Shown here: piece by piece, positions 1 to 7,993 of the stretch | Position numbering within the stretch: position 1 is the first letter of the stretch | How the letters are laid out: every line of letters starts with the position of its first letter | Assembly: GCA_045541475.1 (NCBI GenBank) | Contig: JAZQJI010000001.1 | Location: 1-64,000 of the forward strand | DNA length: 64,000 nucleotides | Direction of reading: 5' to 3' | Source of the DNA: RGIG3077 sp045541475 | Lineage (GTDB): Bacteria; Bacillota; Clostridia; Oscillospirales; Ruminococcaceae | Notes under the pieces: model-generated | Told to the model about the DNA's origin: nothing | Seen by the model: the letters and a program-made list of their open reading frames with translations, nothing else | The model's database searches: none | Made by a program: the position numbers and the translations under genes

Positions 1-318
1 AACTACGAGGATAGCACCGTCCATCTGAGCAGCACCAGTGATCATGTTCTTGATGTAGTCAGCGTGGCCGGGGCAGTCAACGTGAGCATAGTGACGAGCG
101 TCTGTTTCGTACTCAACGTGAGCTGTATTGATTGTGATACCTCTTTCTCTTTCTTCGGGAGCCTTATCGATCATGTCGTAAGCTTCGAACTGAGCCTGAC
201 CCTTAAGAGCGAGAACCTTTGTGATAGCAGCAGTAAGTGTTGTTTTACCATGGTCAACGTGGCCGATTGTACCAATGTTAACATGGGGCTTATTGCTTTC
301 GTATTTCTGTTTTGCCAT
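1..318 (-). CDS. tuf: Elongation factor Tu (N-terminal part; runs off the left edge)
   Basis: EF-Tu is the GTPase that delivers aminoacyl-tRNA to the ribosome. Only the first 106 codons are in the window. The translation starts MAKQKYESNKPHVNIGTIGH and carries the G1 loop GHVDHGKT at about residues 19-26, the switch I segment KAPEEREREGITIN-like with RGITIN, and the G3 motif DCPGH. The ATG at 318 follows AGGAGG at good spacing. It lies downstream of rpsL-rpsG-fusA on the same strand, the classic str order, but also has a promoter-like sequence of its own. The identification is certain; only the C-terminus is missing. Confidence 0.98.
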   Translation of the reverse strand, partial: MAKQKYESNKPHVNIGTIGHVDHGKTTLTAAITKVLALKGQAQFEAYDMIDKAPEERERGITINTAHVEYETDARHYAHVDCPGHADYIKNMITGAAQMDGAILVV

Positions 319-362
319 TGAAATTTCCTCCTAAAATAATTTAGTTTTTAACCTATGGTTAT

Positions 363-391
363 ATTTTATCAGAAAACTATTCTGATTGCAA
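363..391 (-). promoter_or_regulatory. Promoter candidate for tuf
   Basis: On the minus strand TTGCAA and TAAAAT are separated by exactly 17 bp in the fusA-tuf gap, about 45 bp upstream of the tuf start. There is no hairpin terminator between fusA and tuf, so tuf can probably be transcribed both from this site and by read-through. Confidence 0.55.
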
Positions 392-431
392 GACTTTTTG
401 AAAAATATTTCAAAAAAATCAAGTTATAGAA

Positions 432-2510
432 TTAGTCATGCTTTCTTGCACTCATTACCTTTTCAGCAATGGACTTAGGAAGCTCAATATAGCTGTGAGG
501 TTCCATAGAATACTGACCACGTCCCTGTGTTTTGGAGCGAAGATCGTTGGAATAGCCAAACATTTCAGAAAGCGGAACAAGTGCGTTGATCTGTTCAACA
601 CCGCTTCTTGATTCCATTCCCTGAATTTGACCACGACGGGAGTTAAGGTCGCCGATAACGTCGCCCATGTACTGTTCAGGAACAAGTACAACAACCTTCA
701 TGATAGGCTCAAGGATTGCAGGATTTGCAGCGTTCATAGCCTTCTTAAATGCCATAGAACCTGCGATCTTAAATGCCATTTCAGAAGAGTCAACTTCGTG
801 GTATGAACCATCGTAAAGTGTTACCTTAACGTCAACTACGGGGTAGCCTGCAAGAACACCTGCCTGCATTGCGCCCTTGATACCGGCGTCAACTGCGGGA
901 ATATATTCCTTAGGAATAGCACCGCCGACGATGTTATTAATAAACTCGTATCCCTTACCGGATTCGTTAGGTTCAACCTTGATTTTTACATGACCGTACT
1001 GACCCTTACCACCGGACTGTCTTGCATATTTTTCATCAACATCAGCAAAGCCTTTAATTGTTTCCTTATATGCAACCTGGGGTGCACCAACGTTTGCTTC
1101 TACCTTAAATTCACGCAAAAGTCTATCTACGATGATTTCAAGGTGAAGTTCACCCATACCGGAGATGATTGTCTGAGCTGTTTCAGCATCAGTATAGGTA
1201 CGGAAGGTAGGATCTTCTTCAGCAAGCTTTGCAAGTGCAAGACCCATCTTTTCCTGACCTGCCTTAGTCTTAGGCTCAATAGCAAGACTGATAACAGGCT
1301 CCGGGAATACCATGGATTCAAGAATAACAGGATTCTTAGGATCGCACAATGTATCACCGGTTGTAGTATTCTTAAGACCTACTGCAGCAGCGATATCGCC
1401 TGAGTAGCAGCATTCAATGTCTTTTCTGTGGTTTGAGTGCATCTGAAGAATTCTACCGAATCTTTCATTCTTACCCTTTGTTGCATTAAGCACTGTATCG
1501 CCTGCGTTTACCTTACCTGAGTAAACACGGAAGAAGCAAAGCTTACCAACAAACGGGTCAGTTGCAATCTTAAATGCGAGAGCTGCAAACGGCTCTTCAT
1601 CAGATGAGGGACGCTCGCACTCTTCATCAGTATCAGGGTTAACACCCTTGATAGCAGGTACGTCCGTAGGTGCGGGCATATAGTCAACAACAGCGTCAAG
1701 AAGCTTCTGAACGCCCTTATTTCTGTATGATGTACCGCAAACAACGGGAACCATTGTGTTAGCAATTGTTGCTTTTCTGATGCACATCTTGATTTCTTCG
1801 ATTGTAAGTTCTTCGCCTGAGAGATACTTCTCCATGATGTCTTCATCATTTTCAGCAGCGCTGTCAAGAAGCTTTTCTCTGTATTCTTCAGCGAGATCCA
1901 TCATATCTTCAGGAATATCCACAACGGAGATATCCTTACCAAGATCATCGTTATAGATGTAAGCCTTCATTTCAACAAGGTCAACAAGTCCCTTGAAATC
2001 GTCCTCAGCACCGATGGGGAGCTGAATCGGAACAGCATTACATTTAAGTCTTTCGTGCATCATGTTGAGAACATTATAAAAATCCGCACCCATAATGTCC
2101 ATCTTGTTTACATAAGCCATACGGGGTACGCCGTAGTTGTCAGCCTGACGCCATACTGTTTCAGACTGGGGCTCAACACCGCCCTTTGCACAGAAAACCG
2201 TAACGGAACCGTCAAGAACTCTGAGCGAACGCTCAACTTCTACTGTGAAGTCAACGTGACCGGGAGTATCGATGATGTTGATACGGTGGCCTTTCCAATA
2301 AGCTGTTGTAGCAGCAGAGGTGATTGTGATACCTCTTTCCTGCTCCTGAGCCATCCAGTCCATCGTAGCAGCGCCTTCGTGAGTTTCACCGAGCTTGTGG
2401 TTGATACCTGTGTAGAACAAAATTCTCTCGGATGTTGTGGTTTTGCCGGCGTCAATGTGAGCCATTATACCAATATTTCTTGTTTGTTCAAGTGAACAAT
2501 CTCTTGCCAT
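432..2510 (-). CDS. fusA: Elongation factor G
   Basis: EF-G is the translocase GTPase that moves tRNA and mRNA after peptide-bond formation and helps recycle ribosomes. The 692-residue length is normal for the family. Visible motifs are the P-loop AHIDAGKTT at residues 17-25, RGITI at 59-63, DTPGH at 81-85 and NKMD at 135-138. The domain IV/V region includes GGKGQYGHV and the C-terminal RGQIQGM / TQGRGQYSM segments. The ATG at 2510 is preceded by a GAAGGGG ribosome-binding site. It is third in the minus-strand rpsL-rpsG-fusA-tuf operon, 66 bp after rpsG. Nothing unusual is seen. Confidence 0.99.
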   Translation of the reverse strand: MARDCSLEQTRNIGIMAHIDAGKTTTSERILFYTGINHKLGETHEGAATMDWMAQEQERGITITSAATTAYWKGHRINIIDTPGHVDFTVEVERSLRVLDGSVTVFCAKGGVEPQSETVWRQADNYGVPRMAYVNKMDIMGADFYNVLNMMHERLKCNAVPIQLPIGAEDDFKGLVDLVEMKAYIYNDDLGKDISVVDIPEDMMDLAEEYREKLLDSAAENDEDIMEKYLSGEELTIEEIKMCIRKATIANTMVPVVCGTSYRNKGVQKLLDAVVDYMPAPTDVPAIKGVNPDTDEECERPSSDEEPFAALAFKIATDPFVGKLCFFRVYSGKVNAGDTVLNATKGKNERFGRILQMHSNHRKDIECCYSGDIAAAVGLKNTTTGDTLCDPKNPVILESMVFPEPVISLAIEPKTKAGQEKMGLALAKLAEEDPTFRTYTDAETAQTIISGMGELHLEIIVDRLLREFKVEANVGAPQVAYKETIKGFADVDEKYARQSGGKGQYGHVKIKVEPNESGKGYEFINNIVGGAIPKEYIPAVDAGIKGAMQAGVLAGYPVVDVKVTLYDGSYHEVDSSEMAFKIAGSMAFKKAMNAANPAILEPIMKVVVLVPEQYMGDVIGDLNSRRGQIQGMESRSGVEQINALVPLSEMFGYSNDLRSKTQGRGQYSMEPHSYIELPKSIAEKVMSARKHD

Positions 2511-2576
2511 AATATAAACCCCTTCAAAATAATTGATTCGAATCGGCGTTTAATATTACCGCCGAAATCGAATGAA

Positions 2577-3047
2577 TTACCAGCGGTAGTGAGCAAACGC
2601 CTTGTTGGCTTCTGCCATCTTGTGTGTGTCGTCACGCTTCTTGCATGCGCCGCCTGTGCCGTTAATAGCATCAAGGATCTCACCTGCAAGACGCTCCTTC
2701 ATAGTCTTCTCATTTCTGAGTCTTGCGTACTTTGTTATCCATCTGAGACCGAGTGTCTGTCTTCTTGCGGGACGAACCTCCATCGGAACCTGATAGGTTG
2801 CACCACCCAAACGACGAGCCTTAACTTCGAGTTCGGGCATGATGTTGTTCATTGCCTCCTGGAATGCTTCCAAGGGCTCCTTGCCGGACTTTTCTCCAAC
2901 AATCTCAAACGCACCGTAAACTATTTTCTGAGCAACACCCTTTTTACCGTCCAGCATGATATTGTTGATAAGTCTTGTTACAAGCTTTGAACCGTAAATA
3001 GGATCTTCCAAAACGTCGCGCTTAGCGATTCTGCCTCTTCTTGGCAT
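2577..3047 (-). CDS. rpsG: 30S ribosomal protein S7
   Basis: S7 is a primary assembly protein of the 30S head and binds the 3' domain of 16S rRNA. The start is placed at MPRRGRIAKR (156 aa, the usual length). The ATG at 3047 has AGGAGGG eight bases upstream, and the longer in-frame start six codons earlier would contain that ribosome-binding site. YQVPMEVRPARRQTLGLRW is a recognisable conserved stretch near residues 83-101. It lies between rpsL and fusA. S7 autoregulates this operon in E. coli by binding the rpsL-rpsG spacer, and a hairpin is present there here too. Confidence 0.98.
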   Translation of the reverse strand: MPRRGRIAKRDVLEDPIYGSKLVTRLINNIMLDGKKGVAQKIVYGAFEIVGEKSGKEPLEAFQEAMNNIMPELEVKARRLGGATYQVPMEVRPARRQTLGLRWITKYARLRNEKTMKERLAGEILDAINGTGGACKKRDDTHKMAEANKAFAHYRW

Positions 3048-3089
3048 CTTGATTCCCTCCTTCATATAATGATATCATAGGTACTCGCT

Positions 3090-3141
3090 CTTCCGAAAAG
3101 CCGTAATGTTTAGGAATCAATAAAAATCGGCCTTGCGGAAG
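3090..3141 (-). promoter_or_regulatory. Structured RNA in the rpsL-rpsG spacer (candidate autoregulatory site)
   Basis: In the minus-strand transcript CUUCCG (3136-3141) pairs with CGGAAG (3090-3095). Inside it GGCCG (3128-3132) pairs with CGGCU (3099-3103) around a loop of about 22 nt. It ends about 42 nt before the rpsG start. The pairing is seen directly; the function as an S7 (or other r-protein) binding site is inferred from the enterobacterial str operon, which uses the same spacer for feedback. Confidence 0.4.
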
Positions 3142-3237
3142 CTCCGTCAGAACCAATGCAGAAAGCCAAACACCATACATTTTGTAATGTATATATATAA
3201 GCCCTACATTAAATTCTGTTGGGAAATTTGTTTCAAA

Positions 3238-3660
3238 TTACTTCTTTGCAGCCTTGGGACGCTTAGCACCGTATTTTGAACGAGCCTGCTGTCTGTTAGC
3301 TACACCCTGTGCGTCAAGCGCACCTCTGATGATGTGGTAACGCACACCGGGGAGGTCCTTAACACGTCCGCCTCTGATGAGAACAACGCTGTGTTCCTGC
3401 AAGTTGTGGCCGATACCGGGAATGTAAGCTGTAACTTCATGTCCGTTTGTAAGTCTTACTCTGGCAATCTTTCTCATAGCAGAGTTAGGCTTCTTAGGAG
3501 TGCTTGTCTTAACAGCTGTACAAACACCACGCTTCTGAGGAGAGCTCTGGTCAATAGCGACCTTCTTCTTAGAGTTATAGCCCTTCTGCAAAGCAGGAGC
3601 TGTTGACTTAACAGCGAGATCGTGTCTGCCCTTGCGAACTAACTGGTTAAAGGTTGGCAT
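3238..3660 (-). CDS. rpsL: 30S ribosomal protein S12
   Basis: S12 sits at the decoding centre and takes part in tRNA selection. The 140-residue protein starts MPTFNQLVRKGR and carries the two conserved loops TPKKPNSA and RVKDLPGVRYH. The lysines in these loops are the classic streptomycin-resistance positions, and both are the sensitive-type Lys here. The Lys-rich C-terminus (GAKRPKAAKK) is typical of Gram-positive S12. It is the first gene of the minus-strand str operon, directly behind a consensus promoter, and is separated from rpsG by 190 bp holding a structured RNA. Confidence 0.99.
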   Translation of the reverse strand: MPTFNQLVRKGRHDLAVKSTAPALQKGYNSKKKVAIDQSSPQKRGVCTAVKTSTPKKPNSAMRKIARVRLTNGHEVTAYIPGIGHNLQEHSVVLIRGGRVKDLPGVRYHIIRGALDAQGVANRQQARSKYGAKRPKAAKK

Positions 3661-3727
3661 ATCTTTCTCCTTTCTTAAAAGATTACATCGTTAACAAGGC
3701 ATAACTACCCCATTAACACGCCTAATT

Positions 3728-3756
3728 ATTATATATTTTTTTTGTTCGTTTGTCAA
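3728..3756 (-). promoter_or_regulatory. Consensus sigma-A promoter of the str operon
   Basis: Reading the minus strand, a perfect TTGACA and a perfect TATAAT are separated by 17 bp, about 65 bp upstream of rpsL. The spacer is A-rich. The remaining 3757-3890 stretch, between the two divergent promoters, shows nothing else that I can support. Confidence 0.85.
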
Positions 3757-3890
3757 GCATTTTTCTCATAATATGTGCTAAGATTTGCTATATTATACAG
3801 CAATTTACAAAAAAAATTGCAAATCTACAGCATTTAGCCGATAACCCAATTAAAATCTACATAAATATTGGCAGAATTGGTTGGATTTTA

Positions 3891-3919
3891 TTGATTATCA
3901 GTGTACTTTGTGATATAAT
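3891..3919 (+). promoter_or_regulatory. Promoter of the MBL-fold nuclease gene
   Basis: TTGATT and TATAAT are separated by 17 bp. The predicted transcription start is about 30 bp upstream of the ATG at 3956. The site is divergent from the rpsL promoter. Confidence 0.75.
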
Positions 3920-3955
3920 ATATATACAAAAATATTGTATGAAAGGGACGATTGG

Positions 3956-5563
3956 ATGAAACTTACTTTTATCGGGGCTGCCCACGAGGTTACAGGCTCG
4001 TGCACGCTGATTAACGCCTGCGGAAAGAATATTCTTGTCGACTGCGGAATGGAGCAGGGCAGAAATATTTACGAAAACTGTGATATTCCCGTTGCGGCAA
4101 CCGACATTGATTTTGTATTGTTAACTCATGCACACATCGACCATTCCGGCAAGATACCCTACATTACAAAGCTTGGGTTTAACGGCAAGGTTTTCAGCAC
4201 AATTGCCACACATGAGCTTTGCAAAATCATGTTGATGGACTCGGCACACATTCAGGAATTTGAAGCACAATGGCGCAACCGCAAGGCAAAGCGAAGCGGC
4301 GGAGATTTGTACGAACCCGTTTATACAATTGTGGATGCACAAAAGGCTTTGGAACTGTTTTGCCCTGTAAATTATAACAAAAAGCAGGATATCTGCGACG
4401 GTATCAGCGTAAATTTCATTGATGCGGGACATCTTCTCGGTTCGGCAAGCATTGAAATTACAATTACCGAAAACGGCGTGACAAAAACGCTTGTATTCTC
4501 GGGCGATATCGGCAATGTGGACAGACCGCTTATCAGAAATCCGCAGGCACCCGAAAAGGCTGATATTGTTGTTATTGAATCAACCTACGGTACAAGACTG
4601 CACGGCGAACGTCCCGAATATGTTGACCAATTTGCAAGGATTATACAACAGACCTTTGACAAGGGCGGAAACGTTGTTATTCCCTCATTCGCAGTGGGCA
4701 GAACGCAGGAAATATTATACTGCATAAGAACGATTAAAAACGCAGGCATGGTTAAAAATCATGACGGATTTAAGGTTTATATAGATAGTCCTTTGGCGGT
4801 TGAAGCTACACAGATTTACGCTTCCGGTCTTGTTGATTTTTACGATGAAGAAACGCTTGAACTTTTAAACAAGGGAATTAACCCCATAAAGTTTGACGGG
4901 CTATGCGTTGCGGTTTCCAGCGATGAATCTAAAATGATTAACTTTGATAAAACACCTAAAATCATCATTTCCGCAAGCGGAATGTGTGATGCAGGCAGAA
5001 TACGCCATCACTTAAAACACAATTTGTGGCGTGCCGATTCTACAATTCTCTTCGTGGGATATCAATCAGAAGGAACACTTGGCAGAACGCTTGTAAATGG
5101 CGCGGATACGGTTAAGCTCTTTGGCGAAAAAGTGCAGGTAAATGCAAGTATACTTGAAATTGACGGCATAAGCGGTCATGCTGATAGAGATATGCTGCTT
5201 GGCTGGATAAAGAATATCCGGAACAAGCCGGAAAGAGTTTACGTAAACCATGGCAGCGATGAAGTTTGCGACGAGTTTGCAGAATACATCACACAGCAAA
5301 CGGGCATTGAAGCAATTGCTCCATACAGCGGCGCTGAATATGATATTGCAACAGGTGAATGTTTTGAAAAAGGCAATACCGAGCGCGTTGAAAAAGGTGC
5401 AGGCAAGGCTAAAGACCAGCGAAGCTCTGCTGTGTTTGACAGACTTATTCAGGCAGGCAGGCGCTTGCTCAGCGTTATTGAAAAGAATAGAAATGGCGCA
5501 AACAAGGATTTGGCAAAATTTGCCGACCAAATTAACGCCTTAAGCGACAAATGGGATAATTAA
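3956..5563 (+). CDS. MBL-fold / beta-CASP ribonuclease-like hydrolase
   Basis: This is a 535-residue metallo-beta-lactamase-fold enzyme with a beta-CASP insertion, the architecture of CPSF73/YSH1-type nucleases. The di-zinc signature HAHIDH is at residues 58-63. SGDIG supplies the metal-bridging Asp region, DSPLAVEAT and SASGMCDAGR mark the beta-CASP domain, and the late GHAD (in ISGHADRD) completes the site. About 70 extra residues at the C-terminus are charged and helical. I chose the ATG at 3956, seven codons inside the open frame, because AAAGGGA precedes it and the promoter fits. The gene is transcribed alone. It probably acts on RNA, but the substrate cannot be read from the sequence. 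Confidence 0.88.
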   Translation: MKLTFIGAAHEVTGSCTLINACGKNILVDCGMEQGRNIYENCDIPVAATDIDFVLLTHAHIDHSGKIPYITKLGFNGKVFSTIATHELCKIMLMDSAHIQEFEAQWRNRKAKRSGGDLYEPVYTIVDAQKALELFCPVNYNKKQDICDGISVNFIDAGHLLGSASIEITITENGVTKTLVFSGDIGNVDRPLIRNPQAPEKADIVVIESTYGTRLHGERPEYVDQFARIIQQTFDKGGNVVIPSFAVGRTQEILYCIRTIKNAGMVKNHDGFKVYIDSPLAVEATQIYASGLVDFYDEETLELLNKGINPIKFDGLCVAVSSDESKMINFDKTPKIIISASGMCDAGRIRHHLKHNLWRADSTILFVGYQSEGTLGRTLVNGADTVKLFGEKVQVNASILEIDGISGHADRDMLLGWIKNIRNKPERVYVNHGSDEVCDEFAEYITQQTGIEAIAPYSGAEYDIATGECFEKGNTERVEKGAGKAKDQRSSAVFDRLIQAGRRLLSVIEKNRNGANKDLAKFADQINALSDKWDN

Positions 5564-5597
5564 GCATAATTGGAATATTTATACACCAAAATAACTA

Positions 5598-5626
5598 TTG
5601 ATTTTCAGCAATATATATAGTATAAT
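5598..5626 (+). promoter_or_regulatory. Promoter of the cohesin-like lipoprotein gene
   Basis: TTGATT and TATAAT with a 17-bp spacer lie about 55 bp upstream of the ATG at 5681. Confidence 0.7.
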
Positions 5627-5680
5627 AAAAAAACCAATTATGGCAATATTTTTCTTGATATACAAGGAATGGAGAACGAA

Positions 5681-6709
5681 ATGACAAAAAAGTTTTTGTT
5701 AAGCTTTGCGCTTTGCCTGCTGACGTTATGCAGTATCGGCTGCAACAACGAGAAAAACGAAACTTCTGAAAGCTTGCAAAGCACGGAGCAAACAGAAATC
5801 ACAACGGCAACCGGTAAGGTTTACGTTACCGTTACCGATGACAGCGGCAATACTGTTACCGATGATAAAGGCAACGCAGTAACAACCGTTCAGCCTGTGA
5901 TTATTACGCAGATACCCGAAACCACTTATGTTACAGTTACGGATAACGATGGCAATGCCGTTACCGATGACAGTGGAAACGCAGTTACATCTGCACAGAC
6001 AATATGGATGACTACCATGCAGACTATTGCGCCTGATAATCAGACGCAAAGCACCACTACATACAGTAACGCAGAAGAAGAAAGTGTTGCAACAACAACT
6101 ACTGCACCGCAAACTACTACAAAACCTGCTGATACAACAACAAAAAAAGCCGAAAACAGCAGCACTGCGGCAAGTTCAACATCAGTATCAACCACAACTG
6201 CTGTTCAGACTACCACAACCACAACTGCTGATAATTCAAGCAACGAGGACAGTCAGGTAACCGAATACGGCTACGGAGCACTTTCAACAATTGTTTACGA
6301 TATGATTGAAGCCGAGGGCGACGGCGAACTTTTGCATCTTGTTTTTGATGTTAAGAGCGACGCCAACGGCATTTACAACATCGAATTTTATGATTTAATG
6401 ATAAGCAATGTGGATTTTGTGCAAATTGATTATGTTACTGCTAACGGCTGTGTATCGGTAGGTCAAGGCATACAAACCGACGTTCCCACGGGCGGCAACC
6501 CCACAGCGTATATTGCTGCTGTTGAAGGCACCGCAGGTCAGCAGGTTGTTGTTCCCGTAATGGTAAAAAACAACTCCGGTATTTGCGCATTTGACTTTAA
6601 AGTTAAATATGATAAAAGCGGACTAACTCTTGTAAACATAGAAAAAGGCCCGCTCATCGAAAGTGATTCGTGGGTTGCATTTGTCAACACCGAATACACA
6701 CCCAGATAA
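5681..6709 (+). CDS. Thr-rich lipoprotein with permuted cohesin-like halves
   Basis: The predicted lipoprotein has 342 aa. The start is ATG 5681, after GGAG. The signal peptide ends in CSIGC with the lipid cysteine at residue 21. Residues about 45-115 hold two copies of a VTVTD.xGNxVTDDxGNAVT repeat, followed by a Thr/Ser-rich linker to about residue 190. The remainder looks like cohesin sequence in the wrong order. About 205-262 resembles the C-terminal half of a type I cohesin (DGELLHLVFDV, GIYNIEFYD, ANGCVSV). About 276-342 resembles the N-terminal half (EGTAGQQVVVPV, ICAFDFKVKYD, LTLVNIEKG) and then stops. The parts are visible in the sequence; reading them as a circularly permuted cohesin, or as a deletion fusion of two cohesins, is inference. 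Dockerin-binding ability is unknown. Confidence 0.7.
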   Translation: MTKKFLLSFALCLLTLCSIGCNNEKNETSESLQSTEQTEITTATGKVYVTVTDDSGNTVTDDKGNAVTTVQPVIITQIPETTYVTVTDNDGNAVTDDSGNAVTSAQTIWMTTMQTIAPDNQTQSTTTYSNAEEESVATTTTAPQTTTKPADTTTKKAENSSTAASSTSVSTTTAVQTTTTTTADNSSNEDSQVTEYGYGALSTIVYDMIEAEGDGELLHLVFDVKSDANGIYNIEFYDLMISNVDFVQIDYVTANGCVSVGQGIQTDVPTGGNPTAYIAAVEGTAGQQVVVPVMVKNNSGICAFDFKVKYDKSGLTLVNIEKGPLIESDSWVAFVNTEYTPR

Positions 6710-6730
6710 ATCTTAAATTAAAGCAAAACA

Positions 6731-6775
6731 GAGGAAAGACCGCTTATATCACAAGCGTCTTTCCTCTGATTTTTT
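6731..6775 (+). terminator. Rho-independent terminator after the lipoprotein gene
   Basis: GAGGAAAGAC/GCTT pairs with AAGC/GTCTTTCCTC (one bulged C) and is followed by T6 on the plus strand. Confidence 0.85.
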
Positions 6776-6778
6776 ATG

Positions 6779-6816
6779 CAAAAAGCCTGAAACGGTTTGA
6801 TATCCGTCTCAGGCTT
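6779..6816 (-). terminator. Terminator of the pilB-pilT operon
   Basis: On the minus strand AAGCCTGA and TCAGGCTT pair with inner ACGG/CCGT and are followed by T5. It lies 26 bp past the pilT stop. Confidence 0.8.
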
Positions 6817-6841
6817 ATTATGTTGTGTAAAACTATAAAGA

Positions 6842-7957
6842 TTAAAAATCATCTGCGTTGAAGTAACGGTAAAATTCTTCTTTATCATGGCAGCGTTCAA
6901 GAGCATCAACCTCTTTGATAATGCCTGTTTTAGCCATACGAGCAAGCTCCTGGTCAAGACACATCATGCCGTACTGCTTACCTGTCTGAATTGATGAGTG
7001 GATAAGGTGAACCTTATCATCACGGATCATTGCGGAAACAGCGTCGGTACAAGCCATAATTTCAAGTGCAGCGATACGTCCTGTACCGTCTGCCTTGGGG
7101 ATAAGGGTCTGTGCGATAACGCCGACAAGAGTACTTGCAAGCTGAGTTCTGATCTGTCTTTGCTGGTGCTCAGGGTAAGCGTCGATGATACGGTTGATAG
7201 TATCTGCTGCAGATGTTGTATGAAGTGTGGACATAACAAGGTGACCTGTTTCAGCGGCAGTTACAGCAGCAGTAATTGTCTCAAGGTCACGCATTTCACC
7301 TACGAGGATAACGTCAGGGTCCTCACGGAGTGCAGCACGCAAAGCAAGAGCAAAGTCGCCAACGTCCTGACCGATTTCTCTCTGGTTAACCATGCAGCGT
7401 TTGTGCTGGTGAACATATTCGATAGGGTCTTCGATTGTGATGATATGTGCAGATTTGTTTACGTTAACAAAGTCAATCATACCTGCAAGAGTTGTTGATT
7501 TACCCGAACCGGTAGGTCCTGTTACAAGAACAAGGCCACGGGGACGCATTGCAAAATCTGCAAGAACAGGGGGTAAAAACAAATCCTCAAGAGTAGGAAT
7601 ATCGTTTCTAAGCAAACGAATTGCAATTGCGGGATGTCCGCTCTGATGATAGAGGTTGCATCTGTGTCTGAAGCCCTTCTTTGTGGTGAAAGAAAAGTCA
7701 GTATCAATAATCTTCTTAAACTGTGCACGCTGATCTTCATTAGTCATCTGTTCAGCAATGTGCATAATTTCGCTGTCTGTCATTACAGGATATTCACCCA
7801 TCTGACGTAATTGACCGTGAAGACGAACGATAGGTCCTCTTCCGACAGTGAAATGCAAGTCAGAACAGCCGATTTTTCTTGCCTTATCGAGAATTTCATT
7901 TATCTCGATAACGCCTTCGCTGGCAAGCGAAGCATAAGGATTGTAACCGTAATCCAT
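6842..7957 (-). CDS. pilT: Type IV pilus retraction ATPase PilT
   Basis: PilT is the hexameric motor that depolymerises type IV pili and drives twitching. The protein is 371 aa, slightly longer than typical because of about 15 extra N-terminal residues. Motifs: SDLHFTVG near residue 32, Walker A GPTGSGKS at 147-154, Asp box IEDPIE, Walker B VILVGEMRD, and His box STLHTTSAADTINRIID. The C-terminal GMMCLDQELARMAKTG corresponds to the region that separates PilT from PilB. There is no tetracysteine motif, also as expected for PilT. GGAGG precedes the ATG. It lies 36 bp after pilB and is probably co-transcribed with it. Confidence 0.95.
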   Translation of the reverse strand: MDYGYNPYASLASEGVIEINEILDKARKIGCSDLHFTVGRGPIVRLHGQLRQMGEYPVMTDSEIMHIAEQMTNEDQRAQFKKIIDTDFSFTTKKGFRHRCNLYHQSGHPAIAIRLLRNDIPTLEDLFLPPVLADFAMRPRGLVLVTGPTGSGKSTTLAGMIDFVNVNKSAHIITIEDPIEYVHQHKRCMVNQREIGQDVGDFALALRAALREDPDVILVGEMRDLETITAAVTAAETGHLVMSTLHTTSAADTINRIIDAYPEHQQRQIRTQLASTLVGVIAQTLIPKADGTGRIAALEIMACTDAVSAMIRDDKVHLIHSSIQTGKQYGMMCLDQELARMAKTGIIKEVDALERCHDKEEFYRYFNADDF

Positions 7958-7993
7958 TGATTTTCCTCCGTATTGTTATTTTTACTGTTATTA

